Notes: a model not told the origin generated them from the letters alone. Positions 41,618 to 51,534 are shown, counted from the stretch's first letter. The stretch is 64,000 nucleotides of DNA from Natronogracilivirga saccharolytica (GCF_017921895.1 NZ_JAFIDN010000004.1:186001-250000), one strand, 5' to 3'. Translations and numbers: made by a program.

Positions 41618-42706
41618 TTAATCAAAAACCGAAAACTTCTGTCCGGCATCCATATTCATCACAGACTGTGTCAAAAGCATCGTGGTTTGCAAAACGTCCT
41701 CAATTGATATCATTTCCACAGGGGTATGCATATACCGCAGCGGCAACGAAATCAGTCCGCTGGGAACGCCTTTTTTCTGGTAAAATATACTGTCCGTATC
41801 GGTGCCGGTTCGTGCGCCAGTTGCTTCTCTTTGCAGGATAATCCCCCTGTCTTCCGCCGCTTTCTCCAGATGATACATAACTTTGGGATGGTTGGCGCCA
41901 CCATGATTTATAACCGGACCCTTGCCCAGCTTGACCATACCATGTTTCTTTTGATTTATCCCCGGACTGTCGGTTGCATGCGTAACATCAGTAACTATGG
42001 CAACATCCGGCTCATACCGGTACGTCATCATCCGGGCTCCAAAGCCTCCAATTTCCTCCTGTACGGCATTAAGTGCAATGACATTGACCTTGAGCTTATC
42101 TTTGGACTGCTGAAGCATTTCAACAACATTTGCGAGGACAAACCCTCCGATTCGGTTATCCAGTGCACGACCGGTTATGATATCGTCTGATAAAAACTCA
42201 AATTGCTCAGCAAGCGTCACCGGGTCTCCTATCTGAATCATTCCCAGAACTTCTTCCCTGTTTGATGCTCCAATGTCTATAAACAGATCACTCCATTTCG
42301 GAGATTTGTTCTGCTCCTTTTCCTGCAAATGAATAGCCGTATGACCAATGATTCCGCTTACAATACCATCGCGGCTGTGAATAAACACCTTTCTCGCTCT
42401 TGCAATGGACGGGTCACTGCCGCCGACTCTGTTTATATATATATATCCGGATTCGTCAACATACTGGACAATCATGCCTATTTCATCACAATGAGCTTCC
42501 AGCATTACGGTTGCAGCATCCGGGTTTACATGGATATGTGCCGCAGCGGAACCGTAGGCATCTGTTTCAATATGGTCAGCGACCGGACGGAGGTAATCTA
42601 CCCAAACCTGCTGTCCGGCTTTTTCGAAACCAGCGGGGCTCGGTGTAACAAGAAGATCTTCCAGAAAAGCAGCACATTTTTTATCAAAGGTCATTGTTTC
42701 GTACAT
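41618..42706 (-). CDS. M42 family metallopeptidase
   Basis: 362 residues, glutamyl/endoglucanase-like M42 aminopeptidase. The two-metal site is visible as AHCDEIG, ALDNRIGG, VQEEIGGFGAR, IVTDVTHATD and the late RYMHTPVEMI. The family forms large cytosolic particles that trim peptides from the N-terminus. The start is the Met of MYETMTFDKK, but MTFDKK (four codons on) is also possible. It converges on the Hc1 unit and is divergent from the HD gene. Confidence 0.93.
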   Translation of the reverse strand: MYETMTFDKKCAAFLEDLLVTPSPAGFEKAGQQVWVDYLRPVADHIETDAYGSAAAHIHVNPDAATVMLEAHCDEIGMIVQYVDESGYIYINRVGGSDPSIARARKVFIHSRDGIVSGIIGHTAIHLQEKEQNKSPKWSDLFIDIGASNREEVLGMIQIGDPVTLAEQFEFLSDDIITGRALDNRIGGFVLANVVEMLQQSKDKLKVNVIALNAVQEEIGGFGARMMTYRYEPDVAIVTDVTHATDSPGINQKKHGMVKLGKGPVINHGGANHPKVMYHLEKAAEDRGIILQREATGARTGTDTDSIFYQKKGVPSGLISLPLRYMHTPVEMISIEDVLQTTMLLTQSVMNMDAGQKFSVFD

Positions 42707-42890
42707 TTCGGGTTAAACAGAGTTCCCTGCTTATATCAGCAGGCCGTAAAAAGTAAGTGATCATCAGGTAACATAAAAGTCCCGGTCCGGCGCATCTGAA
42801 TGCATTCATCCCTGAAACCATCACTCAGACCTGCCACACCGATTTAATTTTATTGCATATACGCGTGACAAACTACTGTGAGTTATATTA

Positions 42891-44144
42891 ATGGACAAAT
42901 CCACACAATACAAAATATTTACTGATCCGGTACACGGTTTCGTAAGTGTCCCGAAAGGACTTGTCCTTAAGCTTCTGGATCATCCCTATGTCCAGAGGCT
43001 GAGACGCATTCGTCAGCTTGGTCTGGCAAACACCGTGTTTCCCGGAGCAGAACACTCCCGTTTTTCCCATGCACTCGGAGCCCTGGGTCTGATGCAGCGC
43101 GTTTTAAATCACCTTCGGGAAAGAGATACTACCATAACCTATAATGAGTTTGAAAGTACTCTGGCCGCAATACTACTTCACGACATCGGACACGGTCCCT
43201 TTTCTCATACGCTGGAAAAAAGCATCATCGGCAATGCTCATCATGAGAAACTGACCCTCCTGTTGATGGAGGAACTCAACCGGCAGTTTGAGGGTCAGCT
43301 TGATACTGCAATCCGGATTTTTACCAACCGGTACCCCAAGGTGTTCCTGCATCAGCTAATCTCGTCTCAACTTGATATTGACAGGCTCGACTATCTTCGC
43401 CGGGACAGCATGTTTACAGGTGTACTTGAGGGATCGATAGGCATAGACCGGATAATCCGCACAATGCGGGTTCACCAGGGCAATATTGTCATTGACAAAA
43501 AAGGAATTTATGCCATTGAAAACTATATTGTTGCCAGGCGCCTGATGTATATGCAGGTTTATTTGCATAAAACCGTTCTGGGCGGTGACAAATTGCTTAT
43601 TGCCATACTAAATCATGCGCGCCGGCTGTTACAAAGGAATGAACCCTTACCGTTCTATTCTCCTGCCCTGGAGTTTTTCATTTCGCAAAGGCGGAACAAT
43701 ACCGAAATGGTGAGCCGAAAGATGCTGGACATGTTCACCAGGCTTGACGATAATGATATCATTTTAACCCTTAAATACTGGCAGCATCACGACGACCCGG
43801 TCCTTAGCGATCTTTGCAGGCGTTTTTTAGACCGTGATTTTTTCCGTACGACATTTCTTGACAAAAAACCCACAGACAAACAGCTGAAAAAATGGAAACA
43901 GGATACATCCGGAGTACTTGAGAAAATGGGCATGCCTTCGGACAGTGATACCGTATCGTCATACTTTTTTTATGATTTCAGCCAAAGCGAAGCATATAAA
44001 TATAAAAATGATGGTATCTGGATACTCAATGATGATGTAGCCGTTGAGTTTTCAAGAGCATCTGACAATCAGCATATTCTGGCTCTGACCAAACCCGTCA
44101 TAAAACATTATGTGGTTCATCTCAAAAATGTACCTCTGAATTAA
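42891..44144 (+). CDS. HD-domain phosphohydrolase (dNTPase/SAMHD1-like)
   Basis: 417 residues. The HD motif is complete: EHSRFSHALGA (H), LLHDIGHGPFSHTLE (HD), and SSQLDIDRLDYLRRD (D). The start MDKSTQYKIFTDPVHGFVSVP is the family N-terminus (DPVHG). Relatives include dNTP triphosphohydrolases and SAMHD1-like proteins, which remove the triphosphate from deoxynucleotides; the exact substrate is not shown by sequence. It is followed after 18 bp by a FecR-domain lipoprotein gene. Confidence 0.92.
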   Translation: MDKSTQYKIFTDPVHGFVSVPKGLVLKLLDHPYVQRLRRIRQLGLANTVFPGAEHSRFSHALGALGLMQRVLNHLRERDTTITYNEFESTLAAILLHDIGHGPFSHTLEKSIIGNAHHEKLTLLLMEELNRQFEGQLDTAIRIFTNRYPKVFLHQLISSQLDIDRLDYLRRDSMFTGVLEGSIGIDRIIRTMRVHQGNIVIDKKGIYAIENYIVARRLMYMQVYLHKTVLGGDKLLIAILNHARRLLQRNEPLPFYSPALEFFISQRRNNTEMVSRKMLDMFTRLDDNDIILTLKYWQHHDDPVLSDLCRRFLDRDFFRTTFLDKKPTDKQLKKWKQDTSGVLEKMGMPSDSDTVSSYFFYDFSQSEAYKYKNDGIWILNDDVAVEFSRASDNQHILALTKPVIKHYVVHLKNVPLN

Positions 44145-44162
44145 TTTGCAACTTTTACTCTT

Positions 44163-45176
44163 GTGCCGTTTTCATTCTCATATCACCTTTTTACAACTTT
44201 TCCGGCCGCCTTATCTCTGATTTTCCTCCTCTCCTCATGCACCGCTCATGATAGCGAGGCCAGTTCTGCTGATAATGGGACACCGGGTATTAATCCGGTG
44301 ACCTCCGAAAAGCCTTACGGACTTGAATATCCTCCTGAGAAGGCTCCGGCAGTGCCGTTGCCCGGCTATGACTACGATCCGCTTAATCCTCCTGTTATCT
44401 CTTACAGTGACGGTGGTTTGAATGTTATCAGGGATGGTGATTCGCTGAGATTCACAGCAGGTGATACACTGCTTCCGGGAGATAACCTGGAGACCGGATC
44501 ACGGCAATTTGCGGTCATTCAGTTTGACAAAAGCAACTCCATCATCATTCACCCCTCGTCTTTTGTCAAGTTCAGCTCAACCGGATCAACATTGCACACC
44601 CTGAGTGCAAGTATTCAAGTTGACCGGTATAGTGAAGAAAGACTACCGTTAATCGTTTGTTTCGACGACACCCTGACACATGTGGACAGCGAATCAATTC
44701 AAAATCACTCCTTTGGCATGCAATGCCGGGGCGAATCCGGGATTACCATATCCAGTCGCAAAGGTGTGCTTCGCTGGAATTGCGCTGTTCAACCCTGCGA
44801 CATACCCGCAGGGAAAGGGCTGGCAGGTTCAATAAGTGCAACGGTATTTGAGTTTGTGGACATCCCCGAACAGCCGGATATCTCTTTTACATTTACTGCC
44901 GACACCGTCCCGGCCATGCAATCTGAAAGCAGAGCAAATGCTTTTGAATGGCCCCCTGTAACTCTTGCTGACCGCTACCTCGCCCATATATTCAATTATT
45001 CAAATGACCGGTACGATGACAGAAAGATCAAAAAGCATCACTCACTGAAAATGCTCCACAATAACGAAATCGAAGTATCCGGCCTGGATTCCGGAAGTTA
45101 TTATATAAGGGTTTTGGCAATTGACTTTTATGGTGTCAGCGGGCAGTGGTCAGATCCGGTACCTTTTGAGTTGTAA
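44163..45176 (+). CDS. FecR-domain lipoprotein with C-terminal fibronectin-like region
   Basis: 337 residues starting at GTG 44163; the only start that keeps the signal sequence, which ends in the lipobox FLLSSC. Residues ~80-230 contain a FecR-like domain (LNVIRDGDSLRFTAGDTLLPGDNLETGSRQFAVIQFDKSN). The C-terminal part (residues ~240-337) has a fibronectin type III-like end, SLKMLHNNEIEVSGLDSGSYYIRVLAIDFYGVSGQWSDP. The role is unknown; no sigma factor or outer-membrane receptor gene is next to it. It is 18 bp after the HD gene and ends 5 bp before the convergent M1 gene. Confidence 0.75.
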   Translation: MPFSFSYHLFTTFPAALSLIFLLSSCTAHDSEASSADNGTPGINPVTSEKPYGLEYPPEKAPAVPLPGYDYDPLNPPVISYSDGGLNVIRDGDSLRFTAGDTLLPGDNLETGSRQFAVIQFDKSNSIIIHPSSFVKFSSTGSTLHTLSASIQVDRYSEERLPLIVCFDDTLTHVDSESIQNHSFGMQCRGESGITISSRKGVLRWNCAVQPCDIPAGKGLAGSISATVFEFVDIPEQPDISFTFTADTVPAMQSESRANAFEWPPVTLADRYLAHIFNYSNDRYDDRKIKKHHSLKMLHNNEIEVSGLDSGSYYIRVLAIDFYGVSGQWSDPVPFEL

Positions 45177-45181
45177 CGTAT

Positions 45182-46945
45182 CTAATCATCGGCATACATC
45201 TCACTTCTGAGAACTTGCCTGCCCGGATCAATGCGGTATTTACTGTGATCTTTTATAAAAACCGCCTTTTCGCCATGCTCCTTCATCGGGGGAATAATTG
45301 TCTGTTCAGTGTTTCCGTCAAAAACTTCAACCGGCATTTTAAATTCCTGTTCGCCGGGAGCGGACCAGCTGAGATAAAGTGAATCACCTTCCACCTTTGA
45401 GTTGAGCCCGGGCAACTCCGGATGCCTCAGATAGGATTCAAAAAACCAGTCCAGAGACTTACCCGTAACTGAAGCGACAATTTCTATAAATTCCGATGTA
45501 TCTGTAAATCTGGACGGAGCAGGACGGCTTTGTCCGGCAAGTTCCGGATCAGGATACAGCATGGTTCTCAGTATTTTTTTGAAATTTTCATCTCCGGTGA
45601 GATATCGCAGGGAATGCAAAATCCAGGCACCTTTCATGTAGATATCCCTTCCATCGTACATCTCTCTGGTGCTTCTGCTTTTCAGTGGTGCCACTGCAAT
45701 ATTGTTTTCAATGCGCTGATACAGTCGTTCCATAAAATAGTCGTACTGCTCTCTTCCGTGCAAATGTTCGGCATATAATGGCTGCATGTAGGTTGCAAAA
45801 CCCTCATGAATCCAGAAATCTTTCCAGTCATAAGCAGTAATCAGGTTTCCCCACCACTCATGTGCGAGTTCATGATGATGCAAATCATCAAAGTCCGAGC
45901 CGGTATCGAAAACGGTATCGTTTGTAAAGCCCGCACCATATGCTATCAGGGTCTGATGCTCCATGCCAAAAAATGGAGCCTCGGCAATACCGTATTTTTC
46001 ACTGCGAAAGGGATACGGACCCAGCAGCTTTTCAAAAAAAGCGAGATGCTCCTCAGCCTGATCCAGCAATGCCTTTGCTTTACTCTTGTTTTCCGGCAAA
46101 ACCCATAAATTTACAGGAAATTGTTCTTCAGTAACACTGGTAAACTCACTTGAAAGTTTTTCGTATGGGCCGATATTTATGGTTAATGCATAATTGCTTA
46201 CAGGATGGTTAGTAACCCAGTGAAATACCGTCCGGTTGTTATCTGTACTCTCTTCTGAGCGTAAAACACCATTCGAAAGAACCGTAAGACCGTCCGGAAC
46301 CGTGATCCTGAGCGATACCGAGTCAGGGCGATCCGACGGATGATCTTTCACAGGGAGCCATATATCCGCCCCGTTCACCTGGCAGGAAACCCCTATCCAT
46401 GGCAAGCCGGATTTTGACTCCGACCATGTAAACCCACCCTCCCAGGGTGGATTCGGTGCCGGACGTGGCTTTCCGGAATAGAAAATGGCGACCTCAAGAT
46501 GACCGCCAATCTCTTTTTTTTCCGGAAGAGTGACAATGACCAGCCCGTCTGTGTGTTCGAAACCGGAAGCGTGTCTTTTCCCCTGACTGTCAGTTATTTC
46601 TACTTTACTGACTTCAAAAACAGAATCGAGATGCGCTACATAGGTATCCAGATTGTCAATAATACCGGCATGTGCCGTAACATACCCGGAGATACTGCTG
46701 TCCGAGGGGTCTACAGAAAGATTGATATCATAGTACTCAATATTGACAGCGGCTTGTTCTGCCAGCAGCGGCCCGCCCGAGTCCAGTATATTGTTTTCGT
46801 ATACCTCTAATGACTGGGTTACCGGCACGTCTGAAAATGTCAGGCAGGGCTGCAGCAACAACACCAACTGTATCAAAAACAGACTCAGGTTCAGGTTAAA
46901 TACCGGCTTTTGCTGAACTATGGTTTTTCGAATTGACCTTTTCAT
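45182..46945 (-). CDS. M1 family aminopeptidase, exported
   Basis: 587 residues from ATG 46945, which begins MKRSIRKTIV and leads into a hydrophobic signal segment (LSLFLIQLVLLLQPCLTF). The frame is open further upstream to 47119 within folA, but that would place non-signal residues first. The active site is complete: FFGMEHQTLIAYG (327-330, GxMEx), HELAHEWWG (358-366) and Glu381 in FWIHEGFATY. It should be a zinc aminopeptidase acting outside the cytoplasm. It overlaps the 3' end of folA by 50 bp. Confidence 0.9.
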   Translation of the reverse strand: MKRSIRKTIVQQKPVFNLNLSLFLIQLVLLLQPCLTFSDVPVTQSLEVYENNILDSGGPLLAEQAAVNIEYYDINLSVDPSDSSISGYVTAHAGIIDNLDTYVAHLDSVFEVSKVEITDSQGKRHASGFEHTDGLVIVTLPEKKEIGGHLEVAIFYSGKPRPAPNPPWEGGFTWSESKSGLPWIGVSCQVNGADIWLPVKDHPSDRPDSVSLRITVPDGLTVLSNGVLRSEESTDNNRTVFHWVTNHPVSNYALTINIGPYEKLSSEFTSVTEEQFPVNLWVLPENKSKAKALLDQAEEHLAFFEKLLGPYPFRSEKYGIAEAPFFGMEHQTLIAYGAGFTNDTVFDTGSDFDDLHHHELAHEWWGNLITAYDWKDFWIHEGFATYMQPLYAEHLHGREQYDYFMERLYQRIENNIAVAPLKSRSTREMYDGRDIYMKGAWILHSLRYLTGDENFKKILRTMLYPDPELAGQSRPAPSRFTDTSEFIEIVASVTGKSLDWFFESYLRHPELPGLNSKVEGDSLYLSWSAPGEQEFKMPVEVFDGNTEQTIIPPMKEHGEKAVFIKDHSKYRIDPGRQVLRSEMYADD

Positions 46946-47402
46946 AATCAACAAAGGATATATTTTCATGATCAACACGCCGGACTTCTTTCCAGATAAT
47001 GCCAATCTCATCGCGGTATTCAGGAAAAAAGGTATCGCCGTCATATTTTTCGTGGATTTCAGTGATTTCCAGCCTGTCACAGACCGGATAAAAATCACGA
47101 TAAACCTGTTCGCCGCCAATTATATATACCAGCGGGACTTCCTTCAGAGCTTCGAGAACCTCCTTCCTGTTTCTGTACGTTTCAACGTTCTCGTAGCTCC
47201 GGGTACGCGACATGACAATATTGCGCCGGCCTGGAAGCGGACGCTCTTTCAGTTCTTCAAATACACCACGTCCCATTACAACCGGATGACCCTTGGTCCG
47301 CCTTTTAAAATGTGCCAGATCTTCCGGGATATACCACGGCAAGCTTCCGTCTTTGCCAATAACCAGGCCGGGGTCATGAGCTGCTATAAGCGATATTTTC
47401 AT
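46896..47402 (-). CDS. folA: dihydrofolate reductase
   Basis: 168 residues. It reduces dihydrofolate to tetrahydrofolate with NADPH. The N-terminus has ISLIAAHDPGLVIGKDGSLPWYIPEDLAHFKRRTKGHPVVMGRGVFE with the W-[P/Y]-x-x-E/D-LAHF substrate site; VYIIGGEQVYRDFYP is the cofactor motif. It follows thyA, as in many bacteria, so dTMP synthesis and folate reduction are linked. The gap to thyA is 72 bp. Confidence 0.95.
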   Translation of the reverse strand: MKISLIAAHDPGLVIGKDGSLPWYIPEDLAHFKRRTKGHPVVMGRGVFEELKERPLPGRRNIVMSRTRSYENVETYRNRKEVLEALKEVPLVYIIGGEQVYRDFYPVCDRLEITEIHEKYDGDTFFPEYRDEIGIIWKEVRRVDHENISFVDYEKVNSKNHSSAKAGI

Positions 47403-47474
47403 AGCTCAGGCAAAAATTGTAGAAGGTGGGTGCTGAAAAAGGTATTGGCATTAAAATGACAATGTCAGCAAGTT

Positions 47475-48323
47475 TCAGACCGCTACTTCAAAAGGAATTC
47501 TTGGATGAGGGTCGTAGTTAAGCAGCCTGAAATGTTCAAGATCCAGTTCATCAATATCCTCTCCTGAAATCTGCAGTTCCGGCATCGCCCGGGGTTCTCT
47601 TTTCAGCTGCTCTTTTAATCCATCTATGTGATTGACATAGATGTGTGCATCAACTATGGTATGGGCAAAGAATCCGGGTTCCAGACCGGTGAGCTTGGCG
47701 ATGGTCATAGTCAGTGCTGCATAGCAAGCCATATTGAACGGAATACCCAGCGCAATGTCCCCTGACCGCTGGGTCAGATGGCAGTTCAGACGCCCGTTGG
47801 AAACGTTGAATATGAACATGACATGGCAGGGAGGCAAAGCCATCTGGTCTATCAGGCCGGGATGCCATGCATTAATGACAATCCGCCTGCTTTCAGGATT
47901 GTTTTTAATGGTATCAACGGCATGCCTGATCTGATCAAACTCTTTTTTTTCGTAAACCCTTTTTTTAACCTTTCCGGCATTTCCCTCGAGATCTATCTCC
48001 GTCTCTTCAAAATAAGGAAATTTCCTCCACATCACCGGATATATGGGCCCTACATGACCGTCTTCATCAGCCCAGGCATCCCAAATATGACAATCTTTTT
48101 CATCACGGAGCCAACGTATGTGATCTTCGCCCCGCAGATACCACAGCAACTCGAGGATGACAGACCGGAATGGAACCTTTTTTGTGGTCAGCAAGGGAAA
48201 TCCGTCATTCAGGTCAATTTTGTAGAATTCGGAAAAGGAAGATATCGTATCTGTTCCCGTACGGTTTTGCTTTCTGACACCGTTGTCAAGTACCCTTTCG
48301 ACAAGATCCTGATAAACCTTCAT
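47475..48323 (-). CDS. thyA: thymidylate synthase
   Basis: 282 residues. It methylates dUMP to dTMP, producing dihydrofolate for FolA. It has RTGTDTISSFSEFYKIDL (N-terminal), ELLWYLRGEDHIRWL, the catalytic Cys in MALPPCHVMFIFNV, LTQRSGDIALGIPFNMACYA, and the C-terminal HPRIPFEVAV. An insert of about 15 residues (FEETEIDLEGNAGKVKKRVYEKKEF) follows the WRKF region. It is 34 bp downstream of ilvE in the same direction. Confidence 0.97.
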   Translation of the reverse strand: MKVYQDLVERVLDNGVRKQNRTGTDTISSFSEFYKIDLNDGFPLLTTKKVPFRSVILELLWYLRGEDHIRWLRDEKDCHIWDAWADEDGHVGPIYPVMWRKFPYFEETEIDLEGNAGKVKKRVYEKKEFDQIRHAVDTIKNNPESRRIVINAWHPGLIDQMALPPCHVMFIFNVSNGRLNCHLTQRSGDIALGIPFNMACYAALTMTIAKLTGLEPGFFAHTIVDAHIYVNHIDGLKEQLKREPRAMPELQISGEDIDELDLEHFRLLNYDPHPRIPFEVAV

Positions 48324-48357
48324 AAGCTCCTATGTTTCATTTGAAACTGCCGTATCA

Positions 48358-49428
48358 TCACACTATGGTACACCAGGCCTTCTCATCAGCAATATCACCG
48401 TGCTGAATACCCGTAATTCTGTCATAAAACCAGCGGGCAACAGGACCCATCTCATTTGAAGATACTGTAATCTGATGTTCATTATGCTGTATCATGCCAA
48501 CGGGAGATATGACAGCGGCAGTACCCGCGCCGAATATTTCCCTGAGCTCACCCTGTTGATGCAGTGAAATCAGCTCATCTATGGAAACAGGACGCTCTTC
48601 AACCTTCATTCCATGTGATTTTGCAAGCTCAAGCACCGACATCCGGGTAATGCCCGGCAGAATGCTGCCATTGATCGGTGGTGTAACCAGGGTGTTACCA
48701 ATCTGGAAAAATATGTTCATACTTCCCACTTCTTCAACATATCTGTGCTCTTTTGCATCAAGCCACAGTACCTGCGTGAAGCCTTTCTGCTGAGCTTCTG
48801 TCGTTGGCTTCAGACTCGCCGCATAATTACCGGGAACTTTTACATCGCCAACCCCGCCCTGAACCGCCCGGACATACTGGGGCATAGTTGTAAGCCGGAT
48901 GGGGTTGATTCCTTCCGAATAATAGTTGCCTACCGGACTGCAGATGATATAAAAACGGTATGTTTTGGAAGCCCGCAACCCAAGTGTCTGATCTGCTGCA
49001 AAAACAATAGGCCGGATATAAAGGGATTTGAACTTTGCTTTTGGAACCCATTCCTTGTCCGTCCGCACAAGTTCCTTCATACCCCCGACAAAGTACTCTT
49101 TGGGCACTTCCGGGATGCAGACTCTTTCACAAGAGCGCCTAAACCGGTCATAATGGTCATCTATCCGGAAAATATTTACCTCGTCATCACGATAGCAAAA
49201 AGCCTTCATGCCCTCAAATACAGCCTGACCGTAATGAAGCGTGGCGACAGCCGGATACAGCGGTATCTGTCCGTAAGGAATAATTTCCGGGTTCTGCCAC
49301 TTTCCGTCACTGTAGCGTAGTTCAAATTGATGATCAGAGAACTGCTCCCCGAAAGTCAGGTTGTCAAAGTCAATTTCTGATAAGCGAGAGTTTGATATCC
49401 GTTTAACCTGGATTTCATTGGTTGACAT
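48358..49428 (-). CDS. ilvE: branched-chain amino acid aminotransferase
   Basis: 356 residues, fold-type IV PLP enzyme. Conserved segments include LHYGQAVFEGMKAF, the PLP Lys in VPGNYAASLKPTTEA, VEEVGSMNIFFQI and ITRMSVLELAKSHG, with FGAGTAAVISPVG at the active site. It makes leucine, isoleucine and valine from the keto acids, with glutamate as amino donor. The start MSTNEIQVKRISNSRL is typical. It lies downstream of rnc with a 94-bp gap and ahead of thyA. Confidence 0.95.
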   Translation of the reverse strand: MSTNEIQVKRISNSRLSEIDFDNLTFGEQFSDHQFELRYSDGKWQNPEIIPYGQIPLYPAVATLHYGQAVFEGMKAFCYRDDEVNIFRIDDHYDRFRRSCERVCIPEVPKEYFVGGMKELVRTDKEWVPKAKFKSLYIRPIVFAADQTLGLRASKTYRFYIICSPVGNYYSEGINPIRLTTMPQYVRAVQGGVGDVKVPGNYAASLKPTTEAQQKGFTQVLWLDAKEHRYVEEVGSMNIFFQIGNTLVTPPINGSILPGITRMSVLELAKSHGMKVEERPVSIDELISLHQQGELREIFGAGTAAVISPVGMIQHNEHQITVSSNEMGPVARWFYDRITGIQHGDIADEKAWCTIV

Positions 49429-49522
49429 GTAAGCTATTACCTATAATTATGGATGCTGTTGGTTATGCATAACAGTAAAAGGAATGAATATTTACAATAA
49501 GAATCTACTTTGCAATAAGAAT

Positions 49523-50269
49523 CTATATTTTATTTATGTCACGCAAAGCTTTCTCAGCGGCAGCCTGTTCGGCCTTTTTTTTGTTTTTTCCGGTGCCGGT
49601 ACCGAGAACCTTGTCGCTTACAACAACTTCAACATCAAAGACTTTATCGTGTCCGGGGCCCGACTCTTTTACTATATTGTAAACTGGTGCAGGCAGTTTT
49701 CGGGCCTGAACTGTCTCCAGGAGCAAACTTTTAAAATTGTCACTTGAAGAAACCAGTTCTTCATAAGTGACATATTTGCCATAAAGATCCGTCGCAAATT
49801 TTCTGCAATGAAGATAACCGTGATCCAGATAGATGGCACCGACCAGAGCTTCAAAGCAATCGGCAAGAACACTTTCAGAGTTTTCAACACCCTGATTTTT
49901 CACCCTGTCCCCCAGTTCGACATAGTTGCCGAGCCCAATTTTTCTGGCGATCCGGGCAAGCATTTCCCCTTTGACAAGCCGGGACCTGAGTTGTGTCATC
50001 ATCCCCTCACTGGCTGCAGGGTATCTGTTTAATATGATCTCGGATACAATCAGATCCAGTACTGCGTCACCAAGAAACTCAAGCTGCTCATAAGATTCGG
50101 TAGCAGAGAGATTCTTTTCTGCCACATAAGAACGGTGCCGCAATGCTTTTTGATAAAGACTTGCCCGCCTGACCGGTAAACCGGTCAGTTTTTCCAGGCT
50201 TCTTATCTTTTGCCGTTCTTCATAACCGAGTCTGCTGCGTTCATACAGAGCCCGGATTCTAGCAATCAC
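49523..50269 (-). CDS. rnc: ribonuclease III
   Basis: 248 residues. The endonuclease domain has ESYEQLEFLGDAVLDLIVSEIIL (the RNase III signature) and VLADCFEALVGAIYLDHG. The C-terminal dsRNA-binding domain runs from about residue 175 (NFKSLLLETVQARKLPAPVYNIV ... KKKAEQAAAEKALRDI). It processes rRNA and other double-stranded RNA. The start is GTG 50269, which shares its first base with the TAG stop of fabF (TAGTG), so translation is probably coupled. Confidence 0.96.
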   Translation of the reverse strand: MIARIRALYERSRLGYEERQKIRSLEKLTGLPVRRASLYQKALRHRSYVAEKNLSATESYEQLEFLGDAVLDLIVSEIILNRYPAASEGMMTQLRSRLVKGEMLARIARKIGLGNYVELGDRVKNQGVENSESVLADCFEALVGAIYLDHGYLHCRKFATDLYGKYVTYEELVSSSDNFKSLLLETVQARKLPAPVYNIVKESGPGHDKVFDVEVVVSDKVLGTGTGKNKKKAEQAAAEKALRDINKI

Positions 50270-51513
50270 TATTCTTTGAACTTTTTAAACACAAGGGTGG
50301 TATTATGCCCTCCGAATCCAAAGGCATTGTTCATTCCATAGGTGATATCTCTGGCTACGGCCTCATTGGTGGTATAGTCAAGATCACATTCCGGATCAGG
50401 ATGTTCATAATTGATCGTAGGAGGAATCAATCCATGATAAATGGCCAGTACTGTAGCAATTGATTCCGCTGCACCTGCAGCACCAAGCATATGTCCTGTC
50501 ATTGATTTCGTGGAATTGAGGTTGATCTTGTATGCGTGGTCTCCGAAAACCTTTTTGATGGAGTTCGTTTCAGCGATATCACCAAGAGGTGTGGAGGTTC
50601 CGTGCATGTTTATATGATCAATGTCGGTCGGCGTAATGCCGGCGGCATCAAGTGCACTGTTCAAAGCCAGAACTACCCCTTTTCCTTCGGGATCAGGTGC
50701 CGTTATATGATGTGCATCAGCAGAGAAGCCATAACCGACAATTTCGCCATAAATCCTGGCACCGCGTTTGACCGCAGATTCATATGTCTCAAGCATCATC
50801 ATGCCGGCGCCTTCCCCCAGAACGAAACCGTCACGGGTCTTGTCAAAAGGTCTGGAAGCTGTTTCCGGGCTGTCATTTCTTGTGGAAAGTGCCCTTACCG
50901 AGTTGAAACCGGCCAGACCCATTCCGAAAACAGGTGCTTCAGCCCCACCGCATACCGCATAATCTGCCTGCCCGTGCGCTATAGCATCAAAAGCCAGGCC
51001 AATATTGTGAGAACCCGTTGCGCAAGCCGATACAGCGCATAAATTTGCACCTCTGAACCCGTACTTGATTGATACCTGTCCTGCCGCAATGTCGGGGATC
51101 AGCATGGGTATGAAGAAGGGTGACACTGCCCGCTGTCCTTTTTCGTAAAACTGGACAGCCTGGTCATAGAAGACCTGCATGCCGCCAATGCCGCTTCCGA
51201 TGAGTACCGCAACCCGGTTTTTGTCTATTTCATCCAGATTCAGACCGGAATCGGTGACCGCTTCATCAGCCGTAATCATCGCGTACTGACAAAACCGGTC
51301 CATCCGTCGTGCCTCTTTGACATTCATGTATTCTGAGACGTCAAAGTCCTCAATCTGAGCTGCGAATTTTGTCGGAAATTTTGAGATATCGAAACTGTCA
51401 ATGGGCCTGGTGCCGCTTTTGCCGCTGACCAGCCCATTCCAGAAATCGGGGGCACCTTTTCCGACTGGTGTAAGGGCCCCTATACCTGTAACTACTACTC
51501 TACGTTTTGACAT
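50269..51513 (-). CDS. fabF: 3-oxoacyl-ACP synthase II
   Basis: 414 residues. It extends fatty acids by condensing malonyl-ACP with acyl-ACP. It has RRVVVTGIGALTPVG, catalytic Cys in CAVSACATGSHNIG, the first His in NMHGTSTPLGD, and the second in STKSMTGHMLGAAG. It is downstream of acpP by 21 bp and overlaps rnc by one base. Confidence 0.97.
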   Translation of the reverse strand: MSKRRVVVTGIGALTPVGKGAPDFWNGLVSGKSGTRPIDSFDISKFPTKFAAQIEDFDVSEYMNVKEARRMDRFCQYAMITADEAVTDSGLNLDEIDKNRVAVLIGSGIGGMQVFYDQAVQFYEKGQRAVSPFFIPMLIPDIAAGQVSIKYGFRGANLCAVSACATGSHNIGLAFDAIAHGQADYAVCGGAEAPVFGMGLAGFNSVRALSTRNDSPETASRPFDKTRDGFVLGEGAGMMMLETYESAVKRGARIYGEIVGYGFSADAHHITAPDPEGKGVVLALNSALDAAGITPTDIDHINMHGTSTPLGDIAETNSIKKVFGDHAYKINLNSTKSMTGHMLGAAGAAESIATVLAIYHGLIPPTINYEHPDPECDLDYTTNEAVARDITYGMNNAFGFGGHNTTLVFKKFKE

Positions 51514-51534
51514 TTACTAATGCGTATGGATGTA

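Noticed and set aside
42797-42808. 12-bp palindrome TGAATGCATTCA between the M42 and HD genes
   Set aside because: Palindromes of this length are expected many times by chance in 64 kb, and no promoter boxes are close.
46946-47119. Longer start for the M1 peptidase inside folA
   Set aside because: It would put 58 non-conserved residues before the signal peptide.
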